Notes under the pieces: generated by a model
Told to the model about the DNA's origin: nothing
Databases searched by the model: none
What the model saw: the letters and a program-made list of their open reading frames with translations, nothing else
Assembly: GCF_963667735.1 (NCBI RefSeq)
Contig: NZ_OY763919.1
Span: forward strand, 2,481,539-2,545,538
DNA from: an uncultured Methanoregula sp.
GTDB taxonomy: Archaea; Halobacteriota; Methanomicrobia; Methanomicrobiales; Methanospirillaceae
DNA: 64,000 nucleotides
Direction of reading: 5' to 3'
Program-made: the position numbers and the translations under genes
Part shown: positions 1 to 8,342 of the stretch, piece by piece
Numbering within the stretch: position 1 is the stretch's first letter
How the letters are laid out: every line of letters starts with the position of its first letter

Positions 1-111
1 CGACCCGGCTCCCCGGTACACGTCAACCGTATCAACATCATCGAGACGTGCAGTCAGCGCTCGCCCGATTGCATCCCCGCCATGGATCGTGTCCAGAACC
101 AGGATGTGCAT
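1..111 (-). CDS. cfbE: Probable coenzyme F430 synthase (Mur-ligase-like CfbE), N-terminal fragment
   Basis: The reverse strand opens with ATG at 111 and stays open for 37 codons to the window edge. The visible N-terminus (MHILVLDTIHGGDAIG) has a short beta strand followed by a His-Gly-Gly turn. The start lies 9 bp after the stop of the nickelochelatase gene, so the two are probably cotranscribed. In methanogens CfbE is the ATP-dependent, Mur-ligase-like last enzyme of coenzyme F430 synthesis and is often encoded near CfbA. The name rests mainly on this context and on a remembered resemblance of the N-terminus; only 37 residues are present, so another ligase or a nucleotide-binding protein is possible. 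Confidence 0.5.
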   Translation of the reverse strand, partial: MHILVLDTIHGGDAIGRALTARLDDVDTVDVYRGAGS

Positions 112-120
112 AAAAAAAGA

Positions 121-522
121 TCAGATGAGGGTGAGAGCCTTTGCTGCGTTCTTCACCATCAGGTCTGCAAGCAGGGGATCGCTGCCGATAGGTTCGGCAT
201 AGACAAGGGGAATGCTCTTCCCGTTCAGGGCAAAACTGCCCTTCTTTACACCCTCGGGCAGGCCGATCTCACCGGGGATGTCCTTCTCGATATGGACGCC
301 TTTTGCAAGAAAGAGCGGTACAACAACGAGCGCATCGATCTTCTCCTGCCGGAATGCCTCGAGCGAATCCTTGATGGATGGCTTGTTCATGTTCATGAAA
401 CCGCACTTCACCACATAATCCGGATTCTTTTCCTTGATGAATACGGCGGTCTTCTCGACAAGCTCCTGGTTGTAGGGCATCGTGCTGCCATGCCCTACGA
501 GTAACATTCCCTTCTTACTCAT
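121..522 (-). CDS. cfbA: Sirohydrochlorin nickel/cobalt chelatase, small CbiX type
   Basis: The 133-residue protein has the length of the archaeal short CbiX (CbiXS) family, which works as a homodimer. Two metal-binding histidines are visible: His11 in LLVGHGS and His77 in AKGVHIEKD. In methanogens this enzyme inserts Ni2+ into sirohydrochlorin, the first committed step to coenzyme F430, and it can also insert Co2+ for cobalamin. The start at 522 is preferred over an upstream in-frame ATG at 600 because homologues begin with MxKxGxLLVGHGS. The gene probably forms an operon with the downstream cfbE-like gene. Its substrate is made by enzymes encoded at 42.6-49.7 kb in this window. Confidence 0.88.
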   Translation of the reverse strand: MSKKGMLLVGHGSTMPYNQELVEKTAVFIKEKNPDYVVKCGFMNMNKPSIKDSLEAFRQEKIDALVVVPLFLAKGVHIEKDIPGEIGLPEGVKKGSFALNGKSIPLVYAEPIGSDPLLADLMVKNAAKALTLI

Positions 523-1265
523 TGTGTAGACTCCAGATGATCGTATGACGGGATTTTCGGAAATACCCCGCCGAATTAGTTTCGATTTTCCGTATGCCAA
601 AATGCGGGCATGAGAAAATACTACGTATGAAAATATACGTATAATCGTAATAACTTTCTTGTTTGTTTCGCGACGACAGAGTAGGGCAGGGGAAGCCGGG
701 CCTGGTTTTTTATGGAAGTCATCGGATCAGAATTTTTTCAAGAATGCAGAAATTTCCGGGGATCTGATCGCATGTCGTAAATTTTTATTTTTATTATTAA
801 ACGTTTTTATTATGAATTATAAATTGGTATGAGCGATAGCATACCGGACGCTCTTTTCAACAGAAACATTCCTGATTTGTTCAGGGCCCGGATGAAATCC
901 GATCCACCAGGTTGCTGAATTGCGTTCGCTGAAAGCACCGCCATTTCATTTTTTGGGGCCTGAATGCAACGTAAGGTAAAACCAGGGATACACCAGTTGC
1001 CCGGTTTTTCCCTTTTTTCGTATCAGCGTACCAGGAGTTCAGGGGAACTCCAATCCCATCGACCGGGGAAAGATCGTTCAATTTATAATTTAATTGTATA
1101 ATCAATAAAGCAAATGTATTAATAATATTATTTCAAACGCTATTAGCAACAATCAGGCATTGCGTGAGACCCCCATGAGCACTCAAAAACACCATCTCAA
1201 CTCAATACGGGCGGGCGTTTTCCCCCCGTTCCAACAAGATCTCCATCGTACGGAGTGCTGAATTC
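523..1265. other. Intergenic region with hairpins; no gene assigned
   Basis: No convincing protein gene is seen. The part nearest cfbA holds its promoter and CGTATG repeats. A TATA-like element lies at 813-823 on the plus strand and is followed by three hairpins: GGTATG/CATACC (826-845), CCTGA/TCAGG (871-885), and a larger stem pairing 882-889 with 955-962 and 892-898 with 943-949. Thymidine-rich runs follow near 1003-1018, and a perfect GGAGTT/AACTCC hairpin sits at 1034-1051. This could be a small structured RNA. A 74-codon reverse ORF at 881-1105 has no recognisable features. Confidence 0.4.
622..641. promoter_or_regulatory. Inverted repeat upstream of cfbA (possible operator)
   Basis: A perfect inverted repeat, TACGTAT-N6-ATACGTA, lies about 100 bp upstream of cfbA. 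On the reverse strand it contains an AT-rich TATA-like run, so a bound protein could block the promoter. The element CGTATG also occurs as direct copies at 542-547, 591-596 and 624-629. The GTATGA core resembles the half-site of nickel regulator NikR, but the two halves do not show the standard spacing, so the regulator is unknown. Confidence 0.4.
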
Positions 1266-2024
1266 ATGACCATACGAACGACCACCTCCGGATGCATCTG
1301 CCTTCTCCTGGTAAGCCTTGTACTGATCCTGCCAGTCAGTGCAATTGTGGAGAACATCGAAATTCCGGCAAGCCGCGATCTTCCCGACCGGGACCGGCCC
1401 GAGAACATTGCAGCCCTCAAGAACCATAACGCGTATATCGGGGAATCCCAGGAAGCCCGGATGATAGGAGTAATTTCCTACATCAACAGCATCAGCGGCG
1501 GTACCGGTGCCGGGAAATTACAGGAGATCCGATCCGATTACATGGCGGCAGCAGCATCAATCCCGCTCATGAACCGATCCGACCGGATAAACGAGCTCAG
1601 GGACGAGATGTGCGTCCAGTCAGGCCGTTTCGCGCAGGAGACCCAGGGCCGGATGCTGATATTCAATGGCACTCCCGAAGGCATGCGGGAGACCGTAAAT
1701 ATCTCGCTGAATGCCTTTGACCGATCCCTGGACAACGGGACCGAGCCCCTCTGGCTTGCCGGGAAGAATGCCCGGATTGTCATCTTTGACCGGGAGTCCC
1801 AGGAGCGGAACTACACATTACGGAACCTGAAAGACGAAGGAAGTGATGTCACAGGACCAGAACAGATCTCGGACCGGATCAATGCAAAACGTTCCGGACT
1901 TGAATCTGCTGCCGCAATGAGCGATGGGGAGAAAATTCTTGCGATAAACACCGAAATCCGGAGCCTCAACCAGCAGTTCCGGAATTCCATTGCAGCCATC
2001 AGGGCAATCCCGAAAACCGGATGA
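1266..2024 (+). CDS. Secreted protein of unknown function
   Basis: The 252-residue protein begins with a Sec signal peptide: a charged start, a hydrophobic core at about residues 11-25, and a likely cut after the VSA at about residue 27. No transmembrane segment follows, so the mature protein is predicted to be soluble and exported. It is hydrophilic and mostly helical, with several Asn-X-Ser/Thr sites that could be N-glycosylated. A GGAGTG ribosome-binding site lies 8 bp before the ATG. I do not recognise the family. The cysteine before the hydrophobic core is not in a lipobox. Unrelated genes flank it, so it is probably monocistronic. Confidence 0.6.
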   Translation: MTIRTTTSGCICLLLVSLVLILPVSAIVENIEIPASRDLPDRDRPENIAALKNHNAYIGESQEARMIGVISYINSISGGTGAGKLQEIRSDYMAAAASIPLMNRSDRINELRDEMCVQSGRFAQETQGRMLIFNGTPEGMRETVNISLNAFDRSLDNGTEPLWLAGKNARIVIFDRESQERNYTLRNLKDEGSDVTGPEQISDRINAKRSGLESAAAMSDGEKILAINTEIRSLNQQFRNSIAAIRAIPKTG

Positions 2025-2265
2025 GACACCACTCAGCCAGATGGAACGCGATGTGAGACCGGCGCTCGCGTTTTCATGTATTCACGATGATCGAAGATCG
2101 CACGCTGACAAAAAAAATATTTCCGGTCCCGCGTTTTTTTCCCGGACTCCGGTCTTTTCCATGCACCAATCTGAATAATCCACAGAGAACTCAGGCCCAC
2201 CGGGGGCTGGCGGGTAAATAATATGCAAAGAAATTTGTTCCGGCACCATCAACAGATATGAACTC

Positions 2266-3405
2266 ATGATGGATGCTTTTGAGCGCTTCGGGCTGCTCAT
2301 CAATGACCGGGTAGCCAGGACACCGATAGCTATTGCGTCCATGGCAGGAATTGTGGACAGCGCCTATGCGCTTGAACGATCCGAGTACGCCGGCCTCGCA
2401 TTCATCGGGGGCTATTCCATTGACGGGCCGGCCATGGCTGCGGCAAAAGAGATGGCTGCCGGGGGAGACCGGAAGGAATTCATCTTCGACAATCCTGTTG
2501 AGGAACTCCGGCGCCAGGTTGCCCTTACTGAAGGAAACACCCTGATCCTCGGGATCAATCTCCGGGGAACCACGCCCGAGGCATTTGCATCGGTTGCAGA
2601 AGCACTCGGAGACAGCGTTGTGTACGAGATCGATGCCCACTGCCGGCAGCCGGCCATGGTTGCTGCGGGATGCGGGGAATATTACCTGAAAAATATACAG
2701 AAACTCACAGCCGTTATCCGGGCGCTCAAAACCAGGGGAGTCACCGTCTCGGTGAAGATCCGGGCCGGGGTTGCCGAAGACGATCGGATCCTTGCCCGGG
2801 CCATCTGGTCGGCCGGTGCAGATATCCTCCATATCGATCTCATGGACTTCGGCTCGGCAAAACTCCGGCAGATCCGGAACAGCTGCCCGCTCCTCATCAT
2901 CGCCAACAACTCCATCAACACGTTCGATCGGATGCGCGAGATGCTCTCCCATGGGGCCGACATGGTCTCGCTGGCCAGAAAATCCGATGAGCGGACGCTG
3001 GCCGGTCTCGACGCCGCGATCGCCCGGTATGCCGATGAAGAAGGCTGGTACAATTCCCCCAAACAGCTCTGCCGGGGCGGGGATATCCGTTCCCTCACCT
3101 TCTGCTGCATGCCGGTCAAGGAATGCCCGCTCATCCCCACCCTGACCCGCATAGGGATGCCCCGGGACGAGTACATCGACATGAAACTGGAGTCGGTGAA
3201 AGGAACTCCCCTTGAGGAAGGAAAACAGACCTGTTTTGGCAGCCTTGCCTGGTGCTGCAAGACCTCGTCCCCCTGCATGTTCCGGGACATGACCTTGAAA
3301 CTGGGCGGCGTTTCCAGGAAAGAGTATATGCGGCTGAAACGCGATCTCTCTGATACCATAATGGATCGTGTCTTCCATGACGTTCCTTCCGATGAAAGCA
3401 GCTGA
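2266..3405 (+). CDS. Methanogenesis marker 9 protein (TIM-barrel, Cys-rich C-terminus)
   Basis: The 379-residue protein has a dihydrouridine-synthase-like alpha/beta barrel over roughly residues 15-260 (SVKIRAGV and IIANNSI strands). A cysteine-rich C-terminal domain follows from about residue 268, with CCMPVKEC and CFGSLAWCCK motifs that could hold metal or an Fe-S cluster. This arrangement matches methanogenesis marker protein 9, a family confined to methanogens whose biochemical role is unknown. ATGATG at 2266/2269 gives two possible starts. The gene overlaps the CitG-like gene by up to 38 bp, and DUF447 follows, so the three are probably one transcription unit. Confidence 0.8.
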   Translation: MMDAFERFGLLINDRVARTPIAIASMAGIVDSAYALERSEYAGLAFIGGYSIDGPAMAAAKEMAAGGDRKEFIFDNPVEELRRQVALTEGNTLILGINLRGTTPEAFASVAEALGDSVVYEIDAHCRQPAMVAAGCGEYYLKNIQKLTAVIRALKTRGVTVSVKIRAGVAEDDRILARAIWSAGADILHIDLMDFGSAKLRQIRNSCPLLIIANNSINTFDRMREMLSHGADMVSLARKSDERTLAGLDAAIARYADEEGWYNSPKQLCRGGDIRSLTFCCMPVKECPLIPTLTRIGMPRDEYIDMKLESVKGTPLEEGKQTCFGSLAWCCKTSSPCMFRDMTLKLGGVSRKEYMRLKRDLSDTIMDRVFHDVPSDESS

Positions 3406-4198
3406 CCAGGCGCAGCTCGCCATGATGCTGGAGGTCTCTGCATATCCCAAACCCGGCAATGTGGACCGGTGCCACGATTATCCCGAGACCCGGCTTGAAC
3501 ATTTCCTTGCATCGGTCATCTTTGCCCGGCCGGCACTCGAAGAGGCCGCATCCGGCAAAGGGCGGATCGGGGAGATCATCAAACACGCCGTCCGGGACAC
3601 CAACTGCCACAAGGGCGGCAACACCCATTTCGGGGCATTCATCCTTCTCGTCCCGCTCGTGTACGGGAAAGATATCCCCGGCGCCCTTGCTGCGATCACG
3701 CGGACAGATACCTCGGACGCCGTGGCATTTTACAAGGCGTTTGCCATGACGTCCGTCAAGATGAATGCGACCGACGAACTCGATGTCAACGACCCCCATG
3801 CCCTGACCATGATCCGGGACCGGGACATGAACCTGCTCGACATCATGCAGCACTCGGCTGCCCAGGACATGGTTGCCCGCGAATGGGTGAACGGATTCTC
3901 CTTAACCCGCAGGGGCGCCGACCTGCTCCACCAGGCCGGTCCAGGACGCCAGGCCATCGTCAGCATGTTCATGACGCTCCTTGCAACCGAACCGGACACG
4001 TTCATCATCAAGAAGCACGGAACGGACGCGGCAATGAAAACAATGACAGCCGCCCGCGATGTCCTGGACGGGAAGCGATCCATCGAAGATTTCGATGAGG
4101 AATGCATCCGCACCGATATCAACCCGGGTTCCATTGCCGACATAACGATCGCTGCAATTTATATTGCGCTTGGGGAGGGCTGGTCGTGGGAATCTTAA
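3392..4198 (+). CDS. CitG/MdcB-family protein (triphosphoribosyl-dephospho-CoA synthase-like)
   Basis: The 268-residue helical protein carries the family signature near its N-terminus (EVSAYPKPGNVDR) and a DTNCHKGGNTHFG segment, both typical of CitG-like proteins that in bacteria make the prosthetic group of citrate or malonate lyase. Methanogens lack those lyases, so the archaeal protein must act on another substrate. Homologues have been reported, to my knowledge, among the archaeal-type genes kept with tetrahydromethanopterin-linked C1 enzymes in methylotrophs. Several starts are possible (GTG 3368, ATG 3377, ATG 3392); 3392 gives the usual N-terminus. It overlaps both the marker 9 gene and the DUF447 gene. 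Confidence 0.75.
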   Translation: MKAADQAQLAMMLEVSAYPKPGNVDRCHDYPETRLEHFLASVIFARPALEEAASGKGRIGEIIKHAVRDTNCHKGGNTHFGAFILLVPLVYGKDIPGALAAITRTDTSDAVAFYKAFAMTSVKMNATDELDVNDPHALTMIRDRDMNLLDIMQHSAAQDMVAREWVNGFSLTRRGADLLHQAGPGRQAIVSMFMTLLATEPDTFIIKKHGTDAAMKTMTAARDVLDGKRSIEDFDEECIRTDINPGSIADITIAAIYIALGEGWSWES

Positions 4199-4740
4199 AA
4201 GGCGGGATCAATGAGGTGATTGCCACGACCGCGACAAACGCGGCCCCGATGGGAATCCATCTCCGGGACGGCAAAGCCACCATAGTTCTCTTCAAGGGAA
4301 GTCACACGTCCCAGAACATCGAGCGGGATCGCTGGGTTGTTGCAAATATCATCCACGATCCGGTCCTGTACGTGAAGACGGCGTTTGAGGATCTGCCCGA
4401 AGAATCTTTCACAAAGGAGCCGGTTGAAGGAAAGACCATGCTCCGTCTTGCCGCTGCCGATGCCTGGGCTGCATTCTCGGTCTCGATCGAACGTACAACA
4501 ACCGAGGCGGTGATAGTGTCACTTACGCTCCAGAAAGAGATAATTGAGAATATTGCGGTTCACCCGGCAAACCGGGGGTTCGGCAGTATCATCGATGCAA
4601 CCGTCCATGCCACACGATTCGTGAAGAGCCGCGATCCCGAACTCAAAAAACTGATCGATTATCACGCAGGAATTGTCCGGAAATGCGGGGGAAAGCCCGA
4701 ACTCGCAGCTCTCGATCTTCTGTTGTCCTGCATCAAATAA
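4186..4740 (+). CDS. DUF447 family protein
   Basis: The 184-residue protein begins with LKGGINEVIATT and continues with NAAPMGIHL, a pattern typical of DUF447, whose members are predicted to have a flavin-reductase-like split-barrel fold. The GTG at 4186 is chosen as the start. It lies 6 bp after a strong GGGGAGGG ribosome-binding site, and it gives a 13-bp overlap with the CitG-like gene; the longer reading from 4102 lies wholly inside that gene. Overlap implies translational coupling. Function is unknown; the context suggests a step in methanogen cofactor or C1-carrier metabolism. Confidence 0.75.
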   Translation: MGILKGGINEVIATTATNAAPMGIHLRDGKATIVLFKGSHTSQNIERDRWVVANIIHDPVLYVKTAFEDLPEESFTKEPVEGKTMLRLAAADAWAAFSVSIERTTTEAVIVSLTLQKEIIENIAVHPANRGFGSIIDATVHATRFVKSRDPELKKLIDYHAGIVRKCGGKPELAALDLLLSCIK

Positions 4741-4875
4741 CCAAATTTGCGGGCAAATGCCCGGTTCCGGACAGATAACAGCGAATCCGGTGTATACATT
4801 TATAACCATGGATCGCTACTTTTGATTACAGCATACAGGGCGTTACAGTATCCAGAATTTCGGTGAAATGATACC

Positions 4876-6210
4876 ATGCGGCCACTTTCCCCCAAAAAAC
4901 AGACAATTTATGATATCTGTATCATTGTAAGCACCATTGCAGCTGCAGTTATTACGTTTGTCAGCCTGAACCGGGGAATTTACGAGGTCTTTCCTTATTT
5001 CTATCTTATCCCGATCATCCTTCTTGCGTTCTCCCGCCCGAAACTGAGTATCTACGGCACCGTTGGGATCGGGTGGCTGTATTTTGCCATTGTATTTCTT
5101 ATCGGCCTGCCCGATATGCGGACCTACACGCTTGCCACGGTCTGGTTCTACATCTTTGTCTCGCTGGGCGTCCTCATCTCAACGTACTCCCAGGTATACC
5201 GGAAAGAGGGTGAAAGGACCTGCGGTTCGTTCTACAATTCCCAGGCCGGGGTCTTCAGTTATGACAAAAAAACCCTCAGGATCCGGGAAGCCAACAAGAA
5301 ATTTGCCCAGATGGTGAGATATGAGCACGAGGAGATCCTCGATAAATCATTGACCGACCTTATCCCGGATTCTGCCGAGCGCGACAGATTCATTGCCAAA
5401 GTGCATGATAACCACCGCATCGGCGATATCGAAGTCCGGTTCCAGGCCTGGGACAAAAGTCTCCGGTGGGCCCTTGTCTCGGCAGCGGAGTCCGGGGAAC
5501 CGGCAATCATCTGTACTGCTGTCGATATCACGGATAACAAGCTCTGGCAGGAGGCAATAACCCAGGCCAACAAGAAACTCAACCTGCTCAACAACGTCAC
5601 CCGGCACGATATCCTCAACCAGCTCACGGCACTCGTCGGCTACCTTGAACTCTCAAAGCAGGATACAAACGACCCGGTCATGCTGAAGTATATCGAGAAG
5701 GAATCAGCAGCAGCAAGCGCAATCCGGAGCCAGATCCTCTTCACCCGCGATTACCAGAATATCGGCGTGCACTCGCCCCAGTGGCACAACATTGCCGAGA
5801 CCATCTCCCTTGCCTCTGCCACCATCGACCCGAGGAAAATTTTCATCAAAGTAAATATTCCCCAGATCGAAATCTATGCCGATCCGCTTCTCGAGAAGGT
5901 ATTCTACAACTTAATCGAGAACTCCCTCCGGCACGGGGAGCGGGTGACCGAGATAACGATCACATCAAAAGACGATGACAACGGTGTGGACATCATCTTT
6001 GAGGACAACGGGGTCGGGGTACCGGAGGCCCTGAAAGAGAAAATTTTCCGGCGCGAGTATTACAAGAATACCGGCTTTGGACTCTTCCTGTCCCGGGAGA
6101 TCCTGGCCATAACGAACTTAACGATACAGGAGACGGGGACGGTTGGCAGGGGAGCCCGGTTCGTGATCCATGCTCCAAGGGAAACCTACCGGCGGATCAA
6201 GCAGGTTTGA
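4876..6210 (+). CDS. Membrane sensor histidine kinase with PAS domain
   Basis: The 444-residue protein has four predicted membrane segments (about 11-31, 40-52, 60-77, 85-104), a PAS domain (about 115-220), a short linker, a phospho-acceptor box with His244 (VTRHDILNQL), and a C-terminal HATPase domain. ATP-lid motifs are visible: an N box (LIENSLRHG), a DNGVG box and TGFGLFLSREI. It should sense a signal at the membrane and autophosphorylate. No response regulator is encoded nearby, so its partner is elsewhere. A TATA-like ACATTTATAA at 4795 and a GGTGA ribosome-binding site precede the ATG. It is a paralogue of the soluble kinase at 37.8-39.0 kb. Confidence 0.88.
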   Translation: MRPLSPKKQTIYDICIIVSTIAAAVITFVSLNRGIYEVFPYFYLIPIILLAFSRPKLSIYGTVGIGWLYFAIVFLIGLPDMRTYTLATVWFYIFVSLGVLISTYSQVYRKEGERTCGSFYNSQAGVFSYDKKTLRIREANKKFAQMVRYEHEEILDKSLTDLIPDSAERDRFIAKVHDNHRIGDIEVRFQAWDKSLRWALVSAAESGEPAIICTAVDITDNKLWQEAITQANKKLNLLNNVTRHDILNQLTALVGYLELSKQDTNDPVMLKYIEKESAAASAIRSQILFTRDYQNIGVHSPQWHNIAETISLASATIDPRKIFIKVNIPQIEIYADPLLEKVFYNLIENSLRHGERVTEITITSKDDDNGVDIIFEDNGVGVPEALKEKIFRREYYKNTGFGLFLSREILAITNLTIQETGTVGRGARFVIHAPRETYRRIKQV

Positions 6211-6632
6211 TGAGGATTGCCAGCATTCACAGTCATTTTGTTCCGGTGAGAATGAAAAACGGTTTTCGATAATTGATTTTTTGGCTCTGTTGAAACCCTC
6301 CGGATATACATCCCATCTAACCATGCGAGGGTGACCCCCTCACTCCCCCACAGGGGGAGGCAGCCCAAAGGGAGAAACCCTTGACCCCCCACAGAACGAA
6401 CGTGTTTTTCTAAAATGTTTCTGTACGCCGAGGACCCAACGAAAAACCTGTGCAAAACGGGACATGAGTGGGGGTGCAGGTGATGATGCGATATGTCTCG
6501 TTCAGATTTGTGAACGAGTAATACAGCGCTATCACAAAGGAGGTGCCTGCCCTGGCAGCATCAAATCACTCAAAATTTTTTGCAGAGCAGGAAACCTGTG
6601 TTGTCCTGAAAAAAAGGATACTATTGCTGGTG
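6211..6632. other. Intergenic region with strong hairpins, repeat-like
   Basis: No gene is recognised in this 422-bp gap. It contains a perfect CTCCCCC-ACA-GGGGGAG hairpin at 6343-6359 and a perfect CTCGTTC/GAACGAG hairpin at 6497-6518. The start of the hairpin zone (GGCTCTGTTGAAA near 6282) resembles insertion-element termini, but no matching inverted end was found. A run of seven A at 6609-6615, just past the hypE stop on the reverse strand, would give a U-rich terminator for the hyp operon. Confidence 0.4.
6609..6615 (-). terminator. U-rich terminator after hypE
   Basis: The reverse strand reads TCC followed by seven T residues 18 bp past the hypE stop. Archaeal transcription ends at such U-tracts, aided by FttA. 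No strong hairpin precedes it, as is usual in archaea. Confidence 0.5.
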
Positions 6633-7628
6633 TTAGCAGACCCGCGGGACCGGGTCGCCCATCGGGGGTTCGATGAACCGCTCGCCGCCGATTGCCGTCT
6701 CCATGATGACATGGGCTCCTTTCTCAACCCGGCCGACAATGGTGGCTTCCTTGCCGTAGGGATGCGAGCGGAGGGCTGCAAGGATCTTTTCTGCATCGGA
6801 CGCCGGGACGCCCATGACCACTTTTCCTTCGTTTGCCACTTCGAGCGGGTCGATCCCGAGCATTGCAGCAGCGCTTTTGACGTTCTTCCGGATCGGGATG
6901 CGCTCCTCTTCAATCCGCACCGAGACTTTGCTCTTCCTCGCCATCTCGTTGATGGCGTTTGCGAATCCCCCGCGGGTGGGATCTTTCATGGCATGGATCG
7001 TGCCGGCGTCGAGCACTTTTTCCATCATCTTCCAGAGCGGGGCAACATCGGACTTGATCTGTTCCCCGAGATCGAATCCCTCCCGGTGGGCCATGATGGC
7101 AAGGCCGTGATCCCCAAGCGTGCCGGACACGATGATCACGTCGCCGGGGACAAGCCCGTTGTCCCGGACAACCGTCTTTGCAACTCCTATGCCTGAGGTG
7201 TTGATCGCTATCCCGTCAAGAGCCCCGCGCTCCATGACTTTCGTGTCGCCCGTGACCAGGTTCGCCCCGCATTCTCCGAGCGCCTCGTCCATCGATGCTA
7301 CGATCCGGGCCAGGTCATCGACATCGAAACCCTCCTCGATGATCATCCCGCAGGAAAGGGCGATGGGTTTTCCACCCATCATGGCAAGATCGTTGATGGT
7401 TCCCGAGACCGCGATCCTCCCGATATCCCCGCCGGGGAAAAAAATCGGCCGGACAACATGCGAGTCCGTGGTAAAGACAAGGTTTGCGCCATTGAACGGG
7501 ATGACCGCCCCGTCGTCCATGGCCTCAAGACCTATCCCGCCGGCATTGTTGTTCCGGAACCGGGTCAGCGTCTGGAGGAGTTCTCCCATCACTTCGCCAC
7601 CGGCGCCATGCATCATGTTGACTTTCAT
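6633..7628 (-). CDS. hypE: Hydrogenase maturation protein HypE
   Basis: The 331-residue protein belongs to the PurM/HypE fold. It begins with MMHGAGGEVM, has the ATP-binding DDGAVIPF region and ends in PRVC. The C-terminal cysteine receives a carbamoyl group from HypF and is dehydrated to a thiocyanate, the CN donor for the NiFe hydrogenase active site. The gene is the last of the minus-strand operon hypC-hypA-hypE, and its start directly abuts the hypA stop. HypB, HypD and HypF are not in this window. Hydrogenases are the H2-oxidising enzymes of hydrogenotrophic methanogenesis. Confidence 0.95.
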   Translation of the reverse strand: MKVNMMHGAGGEVMGELLQTLTRFRNNNAGGIGLEAMDDGAVIPFNGANLVFTTDSHVVRPIFFPGGDIGRIAVSGTINDLAMMGGKPIALSCGMIIEEGFDVDDLARIVASMDEALGECGANLVTGDTKVMERGALDGIAINTSGIGVAKTVVRDNGLVPGDVIIVSGTLGDHGLAIMAHREGFDLGEQIKSDVAPLWKMMEKVLDAGTIHAMKDPTRGGFANAINEMARKSKVSVRIEEERIPIRKNVKSAAAMLGIDPLEVANEGKVVMGVPASDAEKILAALRSHPYGKEATIVGRVEKGAHVIMETAIGGERFIEPPMGDPVPRVC

Positions 7629-7967
7629 TTAATCTTCCACCTCGATCTCGATATTGGTGACAACGATCTCCCGGCCTTTGACCAGCTCGGGGAGAGCCCC
7701 GCATTGCGGGCAGACAAAAATTTCTTCGCCCGCGTAGCCGCAAACGCATTTTGACTGCGGTGCGGTCTCCTGGCATTCGAGCACGGTTGTTGCAAAGAGA
7801 GGATCTTCTTCTTTTATCGTATCGAACAGGAACGTCACCTGCTCTGGGTTTGCCATCGCCATCTTTCCCATCTCGACGCTGACCTTCTTGACCCGTTTGG
7901 CATGATTGTCGACTGCTGCCTTGCGGGCTGTGGCATAGAGGTCATACGCGATGGTGTACTCGTGCAT
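7629..7967 (-). CDS. hypA: Hydrogenase nickel-insertion protein HypA
   Basis: The 112-residue protein starts with MHE, where His2 is the nickel ligand of the family. It has a zinc-binding loop with two CxxC-like pairs (CVCG and CPQCG) at about residues 74-90. HypA delivers Ni2+ with HypB to the hydrogenase large subunit. The start ATG overlaps the hypC stop by one base (TAATG), so the two are translationally coupled. The length fits the family. Confidence 0.95.
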   Translation of the reverse strand: MHEYTIAYDLYATARKAAVDNHAKRVKKVSVEMGKMAMANPEQVTFLFDTIKEEDPLFATTVLECQETAPQSKCVCGYAGEEIFVCPQCGALPELVKGREIVVTNIEIEVED

Positions 7968-8191
7968 TATTCCTCCAGCGCCGCGTACACCTGCTTGAAA
8001 ATATCCCGGGTCTCGAGCCCTTCCTCGCGGGAGAGGCGCTGGATAGCAAACCCGACATGGACGAGGACAAATTCTCCGACTTTTACATCAACGAGGTCGA
8101 GGCGGACTTCCTGTTTTAAGTCACCGTAATCCACCAGGCCGATATTGCCGTCTCGAATCTCTAGCACTTCTGCGGGAACTGCAACACACAT
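7967..8191 (-). CDS. hypC: Hydrogenase maturation chaperone HypC
   Basis: The 74-residue protein begins MCVAVPAEVL; Cys2 is the conserved residue that binds the iron centre and the hydrogenase precursor. The short beta-barrel HypC/HupF family is typically 70-90 residues. HypC works with HypD in assembling the Fe(CN)2CO group. The start at 8191 is chosen because Cys must follow the initiator Met; the longer reading to 8239 would bury it. First gene of hypCAE. Confidence 0.94.
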   Translation of the reverse strand: MCVAVPAEVLEIRDGNIGLVDYGDLKQEVRLDLVDVKVGEFVLVHVGFAIQRLSREEGLETRDIFKQVYAALEE

Positions 8192-8342
8192 CGAAGATCC
8201 TCTAAAATATCTATCCAGTACGTTTTGCAGTCCAACCACATAAAAACAGTGATATGGATACGGGGCAGTTCAGACCCCGGATAAAGACTTCCGGTCGGAC
8301 CAGTTCAGAAGAACAGATAGTGAAAAATTTTCAAAAGAAAAA

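Noticed and set aside
2191..3459. A 422-codon reverse-strand frame opposite the marker 9 gene
   Set aside because: It is the antisense shadow of a well-supported gene, with low-complexity composition and no domain features.
6270..6440. Insertion-sequence terminus
   Set aside because: The GGCTCTGTTGAAA word resembles IS ends, but no partner inverted repeat or transposase fragment was found.
6480..6520. C/D box small RNA
   Set aside because: TGATGA is present near 6481, but no D box (CTGA) at the right spacing follows; the hairpin is a simpler explanation.
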